Shown: one piece after another, positions 34,760-46,266 of the stretch
Position numbering within the stretch: the stretch's first letter is position 1
Layout of the letters: every line of letters starts with the position of its first letter
DNA from: Rhynchosporium graminicola
Lineage: Eukaryota; Ascomycota; Leotiomycetes; Helotiales; Ploettnerulaceae
Reading direction: 5' to 3'
DNA: 64,000 nt
NCBI GenBank assembly: GCA_900074885.1
Contig: FJUW01000024.1
Span: 248,001-312,000, forward strand
Made by a program: the position numbers and the translations under genes
Notes under the pieces: generated by a model
Databases searched by the model: none
What the model saw: the letters and a program-made list of their open reading frames with translations, nothing else
Told to the model about the DNA's origin: nothing

Positions 34760-37700
34760 AAGGAAAGGGCTAAGAAGAGCTTTAAATACTCCTCCTTATA
34801 TAAGATATTAGCTGAAGAACTTAAAGTTATTAAGGCGTATATTACTAATAACTTAGCTAAAGGTTTTATTGAACCTTCTTAAGTACTATACGCTATACTT
34901 ATTCTTTTCGTTAAGAAAGCTATTAGAAGTCTAAGATTCTGTATCGACTTTCGCGTACTTAATAACCTCACGAGGAAGGATTAGTATCTATTGCTATTAA
35001 TCGATAAAACGCTAGCTAGAATCTCTACTACTAAGATATTTATTAAACTAGATATTCGCTAGGCGTTCTACCGAATTCGAATGGATCTAGCCTCTGAAGA
35101 GTATACGACTTTCCGGACTTATTACGATATATATAAGTATAAGGTACTCCCTTTCGGTCTGATTAATAGCCCTGCGATATACTAGCGATATATAAATAAT
35201 ATCTTATTCGACTACTTGGACGACTTTTATATAGTATATCTGAATGATATTCTGATCTACTCTAACGACTTACTATAGTATTAATTATACGTATATAAGG
35301 TACTATAACGATTATAAGACGCTGGATTATAAGCCGACCTTAAGAAGTATGAATTTAATATTACTTATACTAAATACCTTAGATTTATTATCTTTACTTC
35401 TGGGATCGAGGTAGACCCTAAGAAGGTTAATATTATATAATCTTAGAATTACTTAACTATAGTTAAGGGCGTATAATTGTTCTTAGGCTTTTATAACTTC
35501 TACTAACGATTTATTAAGGACTACGGAATTATTATAAAACTTCTTATATAACTTACTAAAAATAATATGTTATTTCGGTTCGCTAGGGAGTGTAAAGATG
35601 CCTTTGATTACCTAAAGCACGCTCTTACTTTAGNGTAATATATGAATAACGTCTTATTCGACTACTTGGACGACTTCTATATAATATATCTAGATAATAT
35701 TCTGATCTACTCTAACGACTTACTATAGTATTAATTATACGTATATAAGGTACTATAACGATTATAAGACGCTGGATTATAAGCCGACCTTAAGAAGTAT
35801 GAATTTAATATTACTTATACTAAATACCTTAGATTTATTATCTTTACTTCTGGGATCGAGGTAGACCCTAAGAAGGTTAATATTATATAATCTTAGAATT
35901 ACTTAACTATAGTTAAGGGCGTATAATTGTTCTTAGGCTTTTATAACTTCTACTAACGATTTATTAAGGACTACGGAATTATTATAAAACATCTTATATA
36001 ACTTAAAAAAAATAATATGTTATTTCGGTTCGCTAGGGAGTGTAAAGATGCCTTTGATTACCTAAAGCACGCTCTTACTTTAGTACTACTCCTCTACTAC
36101 TATTAGTAATATCTATCTTATATGATCGAAATAGATACTAGTGATAGTGTAATAGCAGGTGTACTATCGTAATAGCACGATGAAGACTAGTTCCTAGTAG
36201 CTTACTTCTCTAAGATTATACTACTTGCTGAGCTTAATTACGCTATCTACGATAAGGAAATACTTATAATTATATGATCTTTTAGTAACTAGAGATCTGA
36301 GCTCGCAGGCGTACTATATTAGATCCGCGTCGTTACTGATTATAAAGCTCTTAAGTACTTTATAACCTCTAAATAGCTGAACGTATAATAAGCCTAATAG
36401 GCTAAGCTACTCGTAGATTATAACTTTATGATTACTTATCGACTTAAGAAGTACAATCTACTCGCTAACGCTCTCTCTTGTAGAATAGATAAATTAGATA
36501 ACTAGAATAACGCTAAAAGAACTTAGCGTTTATAGTAGCTACTACGAGAAGACTAAATCGATCTAGTACTACTTATAAGTAACTTCCGGAATAGCTCTGA
36601 CTCTATAGATAACTTTGAGCTTATTAACGCCTTAGAAGTCGCTGACTTATCGCTAGTCCTTTCTATAGTATAGTAAGTACTTAACGCTAATCGTATTACG
36701 CTATCACTCTAAGTACTATAGAAATAAGCTCTTTCTGTTACTCTTGGAAAACTAATTATAGAAAAAGATCTTCTACTCTATAAAGGAAGACTAATCGTAC
36801 TTAACGTTTTATACATTAAAACGCTACTTATACGCGAAGTATAAAACTAATTAGAGACTACATATCTAAGTATAAAGAAAACCTTATAACTACTAGTATT
36901 ATAATACTAGTAGTACGGAATCGCTTTAACTATTAACTAGTATTACTATAACTATTATACTTGCCGACGAATTTAAGTGCTACGCGATAAGAAACCGGGC
37001 CTCCTCTAACCTCTGCTTATACTATCACGTCCATAGGAGTATATTACAGTCGACTACTATAGCTTCAACTACGATAAATACGGCTACGATAACGTTCTCG
37101 TATTTATTAATTGTTTTAGTAAATAAGTAATTAATATTCTATGCTAAAAGACCTCTAATACGCGCGACCTTATAAAGCTTTACTTATATTACGTATACTG
37201 CTATTTCGGAGCTCTATTAATAATTACCTCTGATAGAGAGCTTTAATTCGTTTCCCGTTTTTAGAGTATAGTTATTACGATTCTTAGTACTAAAAGATAG
37301 CTTTCTATAGTAGACTACTTATAAATAGATAGCTAAATAGAGATCTATAACTAATATCTCTAATGCAGATTACGACTTTTTATCTCTTACTATTAAGATA
37401 ACTAGTCGGAATTCTTACCTATTATAGATTACGCTTAGATAACTCTCTCTTACGAATCCCTTAGAGGTCTCTTACCCTTTGAAGTCGTTTATAGATATAT
37501 ATCTCGCGTTAATTAGAATTAGAAAGACTTACTTAACTCTATTACGCTTACTAATAAGTTGAATACTTAGTAAGCTCTGGATTACGCTAATTATCTACGC
37601 GACGCTTAGACTACTACTTAATTAAGCTTCTAACGTATATAAGCTAAGATATCCTAATCCTATAATCGCTCACGCTATAAAGTCGACTTTACTATAGACG

Positions 37701-38230
37701 ACCTTATCTAGCTAGATATATGCTACTTTACGAGTACTCGACCTAGTAAAAAACTCGACTTCTCGACTAATAGACTCTTCCGTGTAATTAAAAAGGTCAG
37801 AAGCTCTTATTATCTAGAGCTCCCTGCTAGTATAAAAGTATATAACGTATTCCCTACTGCTAAGCTACGGAAGTATCTAAACGACCCCTTGCTAAGATAA
37901 ACCTTACTACTACTACTACTTATTAATATTACTAGTAACGATAAATAGAAGATCGAAGATATACTTACGTGCTATATATAGCGTAATAGCCTCTTATACC
38001 GAGTTTCCTAGTTAAATCAAGATATCGATCTTATATAGTACGACGCTATAGATATTAAATATACTCCCGCTAAGCTATAATAATTCCACTTTAATAACCT
38101 AACGTAAGCTAGACCTCCAGCTAAACTACCTGATTAGCTGAAAGCTTTCTACGATAGAATTAATAATTACGACTACCTTAATAGTAATAAGGAGATAAAC
38201 TAACGCTCGAGGGCGAGCTTTTTTCGGAGG
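34760..38230 (+). pseudogene. Gypsy-3 RT, RNase H and integrase relic
   Basis: RT shows KVLPFGLINSPAIY near 35145-35185 and FDYLDDFYIVYLNDILIYS near 35207-35265; Asp-to-Asn is seen in the YLDD box. RNase H lies near 36110-36480 and integrase near 36780-37500. The C-terminal end (about 38050-38220) includes LPDWLKAFYDGINNYDYL. Stops are TAG/TAA. The RT part is duplicated, see 35190-36082. Confidence 0.82.
35190..36082 (+). repeat. Direct duplication of ~440 bp around a single N
   Basis: 35190-35633 and 35639-36082 are nearly identical (same ends, a few substitutions such as CTTCTTATA against CATCTTATA). The only ambiguous base in the window, at 35634, separates them. The duplicated part is the C-terminal half of the RT palm region. 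It may be a scaffold-join artefact. Confidence 0.9.
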
Positions 38231-38239
38231 GGGAAGTAG

Positions 38240-38474
38240 TATAACGACTAGTAAAGTTTAGAGGTTTCTCCCTATTAGTAGAAATACTTACTACTAAGCG
38301 AGATTACACGAGTAGAGTTTAAGGGCCCCTTTTTATATATATACTTCCCTTCTCTCTCTTTTTCTTCACTCCTTAGTTATAGATTCTTAAGTAATTCTTA
38401 CTACTTCATATTCATGATAATGTAAGATCTTATTACTTATATAGTTTTAAGACCTTTCTAGAGCAAGCGTCATA
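38240..38474 (+). repeat. Gypsy-3 3' LTR
   Basis: 235 bp, ending AGCGTCATA, followed by TATAT. Confidence 0.92.
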
Positions 38475-38479
38475 TATAT

Positions 38480-39715
38480 AGTACTTAGTTATAGATTTTA
38501 AGGACTTCCCGCCTGATAACTAGGAGTTCGATAGGATATTAGTATTTATCGACCGCTTAAGGAAGGACTCTATATTATTACTATATTACTATAATATTAA
38601 TACCTGCGGGATAGCGATATTATTTATCTAATAGATATATTATTTCGGATATACCCTTAAGTTAATTATATCTGATTAAGGAGCTTAGTTTATCTTATCC
38701 TTCTAATAAGAGTTTTATTATATAATTAGAGTTTAGGTTAAGCTCTCTACTTCTTTCTACTTATAAACTAATAGATAAATAGAGATTATAAACTAGTATA
38801 TTAACTAACGCTTTAGACTTTTTATTAATTACTACTAGAGTAACTAGAGCGAACTACTACTAATAATAGACCGCGCCTAAGTAACTCTACTTTACGATTC
38901 TATTAGTATAGCGCTATATACCCTTAAATACGATATACTACTATAGAATAACTAGGATTAGAAGTAACTTATTATATTAATACCGTAAGAGAAGCTTAAC
39001 TATACTAATACTAAATCCTTAGCTAAACGTGCTAAATCCGCTATCGAGTTTATAAAAGCTAATATACTAGCTACCTAGTAGAGGATATACGCTATAACTA
39101 ACCCGAAACGGTATAATATTAACTAGGAAGTTAGAGATAGGATATTTCTCTTTATAAGGAGCCTTAAGAATTACTAGCTAAGTAAAAAGCTATCTAGCCT
39201 CTAGGTAAGATTATACTAAGTCCTAGCTAAGATCAGATACTCTTATAAGCTAGATTTACCTCCTAGATCTTCTATATATAATATATTCGCCCTAGAATTA
39301 CTCTTTAAGGACTCGGATGACTTATTACTAAGCTAGGAGCTACTAAACCTACCTCTAGAAGTTATCGCTACTTAAGAAGAGTAAGAGTTATAAGATATAC
39401 TTACTATATAGCTCCTAAGAGGTAATCTAAAGTATTAAGTTAGCTAGCTAAGCTACGACCCGGACCTAACTTAGTATAATACTTCTGACTTAATAAGTAC
39501 TCTATATAAGCTTAGAGACTTCTATACTACTAACCTAAGTAAACCTAGACCTCCGCGTAAACTAGATTAATAGATTAAAGCCTAAGAAGATAGAATAAAT
39601 AACTATAATCACTTAAAGGATAATAAACTATTATAGATACTAGTATTAAAATCTTATTACTAAAGATAATCCCCTGATTATACTCTATAATAACGCTATA
39701 TCTAGAACTCTATTT
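38480..39715 (+). pseudogene. Gypsy-2 pol relic, part 3 (integrase and C-terminal end)
   Basis: The plus frame reads YYFGYTLKLIISD, then AQFIL, VKLSTSFYL and YINQRFRLFINYY, typical of the Gypsy integrase core up to the Glu region. The C-terminal part has PPRKLD and EDRINNY, as in chromodomain-type ends. It ends near 39715, where the antisense frame begins to overlap. Confidence 0.85.
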
Positions 39716-40480
39716 CCTCTATTACTTCTACTTTATTAGTTTTCTCCCCTAAAGTCTCTAGAGCTTCTAGTAAATCTAGAATATTTAGAATCGGAATTAC
39801 TATATCTAACTCCTTATTTAAATTTACTAATATAGCTCTAGTAATAGACTGAGTATAATAGCTAATCCCACGAGCTTTCTTCTTTAGAGAGGGTCCGGGA
39901 GTATCTAGATCTGATACTATCTCTGAACTAGAAAGTAAATTCCTTTTTCCCCTAGTATCAGATATTATAGCCTTAAATATAGCTTTCTTCGCAAATTCCT
40001 ATATAATAATATTTAATTTCTTTATCTGCTTTAATACTATTTATACTATTAACCTAGATTTCGCCGAATCTACTATTAAAAGATCTAAATCCTATATTAT
40101 ATTAGTATTATACTAGTATCTAAGGGTTTAAATATCTTAACTTATTACTTTAATAAACTCTAACTCCTTAAATACTTTCTCTATAGATCGCCTTAAAGCT
40201 TAAGTCTCTACTAATTATATAGTAGTAATCTCTAATATAGTAGTAGAAGCAGCAGATTTCGCAAGACGATAGATCTAATCAATAGTCTTATAAGTAGCTA
40301 TAATACCGCCCTGATTCAGCTCCGCGTCCTTAGCTTCACTACTAAGAAGTAAACCGGATAAAATAGTATACTCTATATTAACGTAATTAAGTAACTATAA
40401 CGCGTTAGTATATATATCTAAATTTTAAGTCTAAGTAACTTATATACTTATAACTACTCTTTAACGCTAAATAATACTTA
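39700..40480 (-). pseudogene. Antisense accessory frame of Gypsy-2 (RIP-mutated)
   Basis: Opposite to gag-pol, one frame of about 250 codons runs from near 40480 down to a TAG near 39700. It is interrupted only by TAA/TAG that would be Gln. Well-kept parts include NIEYTILSGLLLSSEAKDAE, KDAELNQGGIIATYKTID, KVFKELEFIKVIS and SEIVSDLDTPGPSLKKKARG. Predicted character is mostly helical, then an acidic-to-basic linker and a Leu-rich end. No known domain was recognised. It occupies the same place as the antisense frames of Gypsy-1 and Gypsy-4. Confidence 0.6.
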
Positions 40481-41162
40481 TAAAGCTTAGAGTTAAGCTT
40501 ATTAAATAAATATAGAAGTTCTAGAATAGGAGTATTATTATACTTTAGCTTAAGGAAAGCGCGAATATATTATAAGTAATATATATGATACGCCGCTGAA
40601 AGAGTACCGGCGGGAACTAGTAAAGGTATTATAGGAGGAGTTCGCGTTATAGATCCGTGAAACCCTTATACCTTACCTAAAGACTATCCCTAATACTAAG
40701 GCAGGAAACTTACTTATAATAAGAGAAGAGTTAATTAGATCGATTAATATATAAGATTATAATAGACTACTATAGTAGTTAGTAATAATACTTACTCTAG
40801 GAACTATATTAGAGTCTAGGGAGAGTAAACTTATAGTTTAAGTAGTTATTATAATTAAAAAAGAGAAGCTCTAATATTAATAAACCCCTTCCTTTATATG
40901 CCTTATGCCCTACTTAAACTCGACTCCCGCTATAAACAGATAAAATAAATATAGCTTACCGCCCGATTTAGAAGCTACGACTAATATAGTACTATTATAG
41001 CGATATAACTAGTCAGAGCCTGATAAAGAATTTACTACTACTAAAGAGCAGCTAGCGCTTATTACGCGAATATCGACGAAAATAGTTATAATAAAGACTA
41101 ATTTATAATATAAACTATAACCTTCCGAGCTTAGGGTTAAGCTCTTCTTAGGGGGGGGGTAA
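40481..41162. other. Gypsy-2 region between the antisense frame and the 3' LTR
   Basis: TA-rich without a frame I can follow. It ends in a polypurine tract (about 41140-41162, with GGGGGGGGG) that primes plus-strand synthesis next to the LTR starting at 41163. Confidence 0.6.
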
Positions 41163-41380
41163 TATAACGATAGCTTACCTGAATATCATATGAAAAGAAG
41201 GATAGATACTAAGGCCTAAGTCTATAGGTATCCCGATATAAGTAGTGTCCGACTTAGTATAGTATCGGACTAGTACTAGTATATATATATAAGGTGCCTT
41301 ATACTCTATCTCTTTTCTTCTTCCTTCCTTATCTTTTTATTTCCTTAGTAGTAGACTATATAAGATCGCTCTTAGCCTCC
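41163..41380 (+). repeat. Gypsy-2 3' LTR, first segment
   Basis: 218 bp, cut at CCTCC (41376-41380) by the insertion of Gypsy-4. It resumes at 54205. Confidence 0.9.
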
Positions 41381-41752
41381 TGTAACATACGGTAGGGCGT
41401 AGTATTCGTCCTAGAGTACGAAAGAGGTTAATTAGGTAGGCAGGGACGCTATCACTAGATTAAGTCTAGTAATCTTTATAAGTTACTAAGTATAAGTAAG
41501 ATACTATATTTAAGTTAAGCACGAAGCTTCTATCTAGTAAGTAGACGTACTAGTATATATAGAACTTTCGTTCTATTGAATCATCTGAATTATCTGAATT
41601 ATCATCTAGTTCAGGAACTATAAGCTAATTTAGTATATGACTTTCGTCACGTGACCTATAGCTTCTCTATATAGTATAGAGCTAGCTACATAAGTTAGTC
41701 TGCCTACTGAGCCTTAGGGCTATATTACCTATTATAGCTAAGGGTTATAATA
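41381..41752 (-). repeat. Gypsy-4 LTR (3' LTR in element orientation)
   Basis: 372 bp. It starts TGTAACATACGG and includes a TTATCTGAATTATC tandem word. Confidence 0.92.
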
Positions 41753-41814
41753 CTATCCCTCTTCTAGCTTAGCGCGTCCCGCGCTTCTAGCTTAGATACC
41801 TGATTAAGAAACGT

Positions 41815-42485
41815 TAACCTTCTATAATAACTATCTTCTTCTTTTACTATACTACTTACTTATTATAAACGTATTAAAGAGAACTAATAAAACCTCTTAT
41901 CTCGTATCCTTCGTTATAGTTTCAAAATACTATCTTATTCTCGCTGCGATAAAGATCCTCGTCGAGTCTATATTATTTCCTCTAACTCTAATCGTTATAC
42001 CGAATATATTCGCGCTAATAGAAATACGAAATATAATATATAAGGTCCTTTAAAGAGTGAATAGCGCAAGTTAGAGAGAACCGAGGCTAATCTTGCCTAG
42101 GCCTATAAGGAGGGTTAATAGGATTAGTAAAAGCTAATTAAATATCTAGCTTTCTAATAAGCTAAGATCCTTCGGATTAATAAATTAAGAGAATTCTTTC
42201 GTATAAAAGCAGCCGAGATACTATATTATAGTCTTTATTCTCTGGATAAGTTAGAAGCTATCGAAGAAAAAGAACGTATAGCGAAGGAGTAAGAGGAGCT
42301 CGCGTCCTTACCTAATATCGAGGCTTTAGATCCTGCTCTTATAGAGTAGCTAAACTATTTCGATCCTTCCGATCCTATATAGATCGCCTTAGGTTTCAGT
42401 AATAATTCTTCCTAAGAGTCACTTAAGTTTTTAACTAGAATTATTAAAGTAAATCCGGATAGTTTAAGTTTCGTATAAGTTCCTA
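41815..42485 (+). pseudogene. Antisense accessory frame of Gypsy-4 (Cys-rich head plus coiled coil, RIP-mutated)
   Basis: Opposite to the element's gag-pol, the plus strand reads through about 220 codons with only TAA/TAG breaks. The head has SYSRCDKDPRRVYI and SNRYTEYIRANRNTKY: spacing and residues suggest a cluster in which most Cys have become Tyr, resembling small Cys-cluster domains. A basic helical stretch follows (KLEANLA-like, KILRINKLREFFRIKAAEIL), then DKLEAIEEKERIAKE, an acidic segment and LNYFDPSDPI. I infer a DNA- or protein-binding coiled-coil protein. No function is established. Confidence 0.62.
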
Positions 42486-42489
42486 TAAG

Positions 42490-43038
42490 TTTTCCTTATC
42501 TCTATACCCTTTCTATTTTACTAAATATTCCTACTAACCCTATATCGTAATCCGAGTATCTAGTAATTTCTCTATATCGTATATATCTAGTTCGTTCTTA
42601 GGTTAGAGTTCTTTATCTATCGCTAAGAGTATATCTCCGTTAGCAGGTTCTAATAGTAATACGTAGAATATAAAGTATAATCGAGATCCCTATAGTAGCT
42701 ATAGTCTGAAATTTATAAGTCCTACTTCTTCTAGTACTTCGAATAGTCCGAGTTTCTTAAAATCCAGTTTCGTACTTAATCGTTTTATTTTGATATATTT
42801 TCGTAGTAAGTATACTTTATCTCTCCTCTTAAGCGGAGGTCCTATATTACGCTTCTAGTTACTATACTTCGTAGTTCTCGCGTTCGAGAAGTCAATATCT
42901 TTAGATAGTTATTATTATAAGTCCTATATCTTATATACTAGGACTATAGATTCTTACGCGCTAATAGGGTCCCTTCTTAGTTATCAGTATACTTCGGGTT
43001 CGAAGCCGTAGTTAGCGAAGAACAGGGAAACCGAGGTA
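42490..43038 (-). pseudogene. Gypsy-4 pol relic, integrase C-terminal part
   Basis: Read on the minus strand across the Copia-2 target site (one copy of GTTTC), the frame gives NSAKNETTSVSLFFANYG, a block typical of Gypsy integrases. This shows that pol was continuous before Copia-2 inserted. Confidence 0.75.
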
Positions 43039-43043
43039 GTTTC

Positions 43044-43507
43044 TGTGAAAATTGAGGGTGGAAATCGGCTAAAGGTCAGAATAATAGATGATCAATTTGA
43101 CTTGCTTTGATTACTTACTTGAAGAGAGCTAACTACAGGAGAGATTCTAGCTACTTATATAGCTATATGAGCTCTCTAGAATATTCTATACTACGTAATA
43201 CAGAACTCTATAGAAGAAGACACGTATACCGTAGAATTATACTACGTTAGTAGTACGTTAGTAGAAACCTCTAGAAGTACGATATGCGTACTAGAGAGTA
43301 GTAGAACTCTATCGAGAACCTTCATGGTAACTCTAATAGAGTATACAGGGTACAGGCTATTGACAAGGTACAGGGTGTAGGTGCTAGGTATAACAAGGTA
43401 GATGGGCAAGGTACTGAACCAGGTACTAAGACCATGTACTGACAAGGTACAGGGTGTGTATACTAATGCAAGCAGAACTGACTAAGGTACTAGTTACAAA
43501 TCCAACA
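43044..43507 (-). repeat. Copia-2 LTR (3' LTR in element orientation)
   Basis: 464 bp. The last third is dense in AAGGTAC/GGTACAGGGTGT words (about 43340-43490). Confidence 0.92.
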
Positions 43508-43689
43508 CGCCCCCTTAATCAGAGCCTTATAGTCAGTTTTAAAACAGAACTATATATAGGGTAAATCACTAATCGACTACCCTTGGATTATTACAAAAGA
43601 AATATAATAAGGAATGGAAATGCCACCTCGTAGCTACCCTCCTAGGTTAAATAAACCTAATTCTCTTATAACAATCTGAATTACTAGCT

Positions 43690-43917
43690 CTAATAAGCTA
43701 GTTCAAGGTGTTTTATAAACTCCTTAAATTTAGGCCTATCTAGGGCTTTAGTAAACCCGTCTGCCTTTTGCTTCAAAGTACTAATATAGATTAAATCTAT
43801 AGTACCTTGATTAATTAGATCCCTTATAAAGTAGTACTTTACGGCTATATGCTTAGTTCTCTCATGGAATTGAGGGTTTTTAGAGAGTAATAAAGCGCCG
43901 TTATTATCAGTAAACAC
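43690..43917 (-). pseudogene. Copia-2 RNase H, C-terminal segment
   Basis: An open 75-codon stretch with FTDNNGALLLSKNPQFHERT, KHIAVKYYFIRDLI and KQKADGFTKAL. These are the classical last blocks of Copia RNase H, with the DNNGA, KHI and ADGFTK signatures intact. Confidence 0.9.
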
Positions 43918-44025
43918 CGGGAACCTCTCTTAGAAGTAATAGCCTAATTCGGTAAGAAGTTGTCTTATATAGACCGCTTCTTTAACTGCCGAATTAATAG
44001 CTATATATTCAGCTTCTATAGTAGA

Positions 44026-44283
44026 CTAAGCTATAATCGATTGAAACTTCGACTTCCAAGAGAATAAGCAGCTTCCTATATAGAAGGAATAGCTACTAGT
44101 GGACTTAGCCGTACTAATATCTCCGGCATAGTTAGAATCGCAGTATCCGCTAATATATTTACTAGAGCTATTAATATAAACTAAGCCTAGTTTAATAGAA
44201 CCTTTAAGGTATCTAAGTACGTTCTTTAAAGCTAAGATATGCGTATAACTAGGGTTACTAGAGAACCTAGCTAATTTGATCAA
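44026..44283 (-). pseudogene. Copia-2 RT-RNase H junction segment
   Basis: Open for 85 codons with NVLRYLKGSIKLGL and GYCDSNYAGDISTAKSTSSY, matching the Copia LRYLKGT and YCDSDWAGD blocks; one Asp is changed to Asn. It then reads SWKSKFQSIIA. Confidence 0.9.
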
Positions 44284-45456
44284 AGCGTAGCTTATATCAG
44301 GCCTAGTAGCTAGCGTAAGGAATAGTAAGCAGCCTATTACTTACTGAAACTATAATATATCTTCCTTAGTAGCCTTATTAGGATTAGGTTCTAATTTGAC
44401 CTGTGAATCCATAGGCGTATTCTTCGGTTTATAATCTGATAACTCAAACCGAGCTAGTACCTTCTCTATATAGCTAGCTTGATAGAGCTTCATATAGCCC
44501 TGATCTCTATTATAGTTAATTTCAATGCCTAAATAGTCTTTTATTAGCCCTAAGTCCTTGAGTTTAAAGAAGTGTTTTAATTCTTCAATTAAGGACTTAA
44601 TAGTACTTATATCAGGGCTAATTAGAGCTAGATAATCAACGTATATACAGATTATAATCTTAAGCTCTTTATTAACTAATATGCAATTTTCGGATAGGAT
44701 TAACTTAAATCCGAATTTATTAACTAATACCTCCTTAAGCGTAATAAACTATAGTCTAGCTAATTGCTTAAGACTATATAACGCTTTCTAGAGTAGGAGA
44801 AGTTTATTAGCGTAATAATCTACGCCTTCCGGGGGGCAAATATATAAGGTATTAACGTCTATATCACTCTATATAAAAGCGGAGATCATATCGATCTTAT
44901 ATATATACCACTTATAGAGTACTGCTAAGGCAAATATAAGACGCTAAGCTATTTACTTTACTATACTAGCGTATATATCTAGGTAGTTTATACCGTATAA
45001 TTACTCAAACCCCTTAGCTACGAATCTAGCTTTGAATTCGTAGTACTCGCTCTCTAGTTCTTTGATCTTATAGACCAAGCGAGTTTTTAGTAGTTTTATA
45101 GTCTTAGTATTACTATCGACTACTTTCCACGTATTATGATTTTCAAGAGAGGCAATTTCTTTATTCATAGCTTTTAGCTAATAATCCTTATAAGGACTAT
45201 TTATAGCTTCTTTATAGCTCTTAAGCTCGCAGATAACTACTTCCGGATCCTTTTTAATAAGGATTCTTTCCGGATCAGGTGATAGCCTAATTTCTTTATC
45301 TGATTTAGAGCTAATAAAAGCTTAGCAAGCTAAGTTAATAACGTTTTTATATACGCTATAAGCCTCTTTCTGCTCTTGAATTAATCGCTTATTATTCTGA
45401 ATAGCTAAGGCTATATCAGGGTCTTTAGCGTGACTTCTAGTAGTAACGTTAGGTAC
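44284..45456 (-). pseudogene. Copia-2 reverse transcriptase, broken segment
   Basis: Minus-strand sequence between the integrase C-terminus and the RNase H blocks, where RT is expected. Stops are frequent. The region near 44600-44680 corresponds to the YVDD-type active site area. The frame is RIP-affected but without large deletions. Confidence 0.7.
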
Positions 45457-45990
45457 CTAATTAGAGTAGTCCCTTCTACGTTTTATACCTCGTTTAGGTA
45501 TTTCTACTATAGGTTCTTCGGCTATATCGTCAAAGAGATTAAGTTCTATATCTTCTATAACTCTTTCTTCATTTAATAAATTATCAGCCGTTTCACTATC
45601 GATTTTCTCCGAGTTTTCAGCCCTAGATAGGTCTGATTTAGGAGTATTTATAGATGAAGAAATCACGCGATTTGAACGGTTAGAGGTCTCGCAATCGTTA
45701 AGTATCTTATCAAAGGATTCTAATTCTTCTTTAGATATCACTTTGTCCTTAAAGGTTAAATCTTCCTTAATTAGGACGTTTTTAGAGCTTATAATAGCTC
45801 TCTTCTCAGGTATATATACTAAGAAGTTATTTGCAGACTTATACCCTACGAGTATACCTCTATCGGACTTATCTTTAAACTTATTAGTCCTTTTATTAAT
45901 AAGAATATAAGTAAGAGAGCTTAATACTCTAATATAATCAAGAGTAGGCTTTTTATCGAAGAGAACTTTAAAGGGACTCTTTTTAATCAC
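45457..45990 (-). pseudogene. Copia-2 integrase C-terminal and linker segment
   Basis: A 177-codon open stretch starting near IKKSPFKVLFDKKPTLDYIR, the Copia GKSPYEVLFGKKPDL block, then DRGILVGYKSANNF. An acidic Ser-rich linker ends with RGIKRRRDYSN, typical before RT. Confidence 0.88.
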
Positions 45991-46266
45991 CGAATTATAA
46001 GAGCGATTCTTTATATGAGCTATTCCTTGGATTATTTGAGGCTAAAGGAATAAGGGTATATTCTTATCTATATAGATAGCTATAAGCTTTTCTATAAGAT
46101 ATCGATTTAAACGCTCTACTATACCGTTTTACTCAGGAGAGTAAGGACTAGTATATTTACAAATAATACCTTTATCTTTATAAAAGATAATCTATTTATT
46201 AGATTTAAACTCCCTAGCGTTATCTAGCTTAAAGGCTCTAATTTTAGCGACGATTTTTAATATACC

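Larger units (their letters stand above)
31461..38474 (+). mobile_element. Gypsy-3: Ty3/Gypsy LTR retrotransposon inserted in Gypsy-2
   Basis: 235-bp LTRs (31461-31695 starting TGTAACG, and 38240-38474 starting TATAACG) are flanked by TATAT at 31456-31460 and 38475-38479. The plus-strand order is gag, protease, RT, RNase H, integrase and a C-terminal end followed by a CGAGGGCGAGC...CGGAGGGGG polypurine tract next to the 3' LTR. A 440-bp internal duplication is centred on the single ambiguous base at 35634. There is no accessory antisense frame: pol ends directly at the polypurine tract. Confidence 0.92.
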
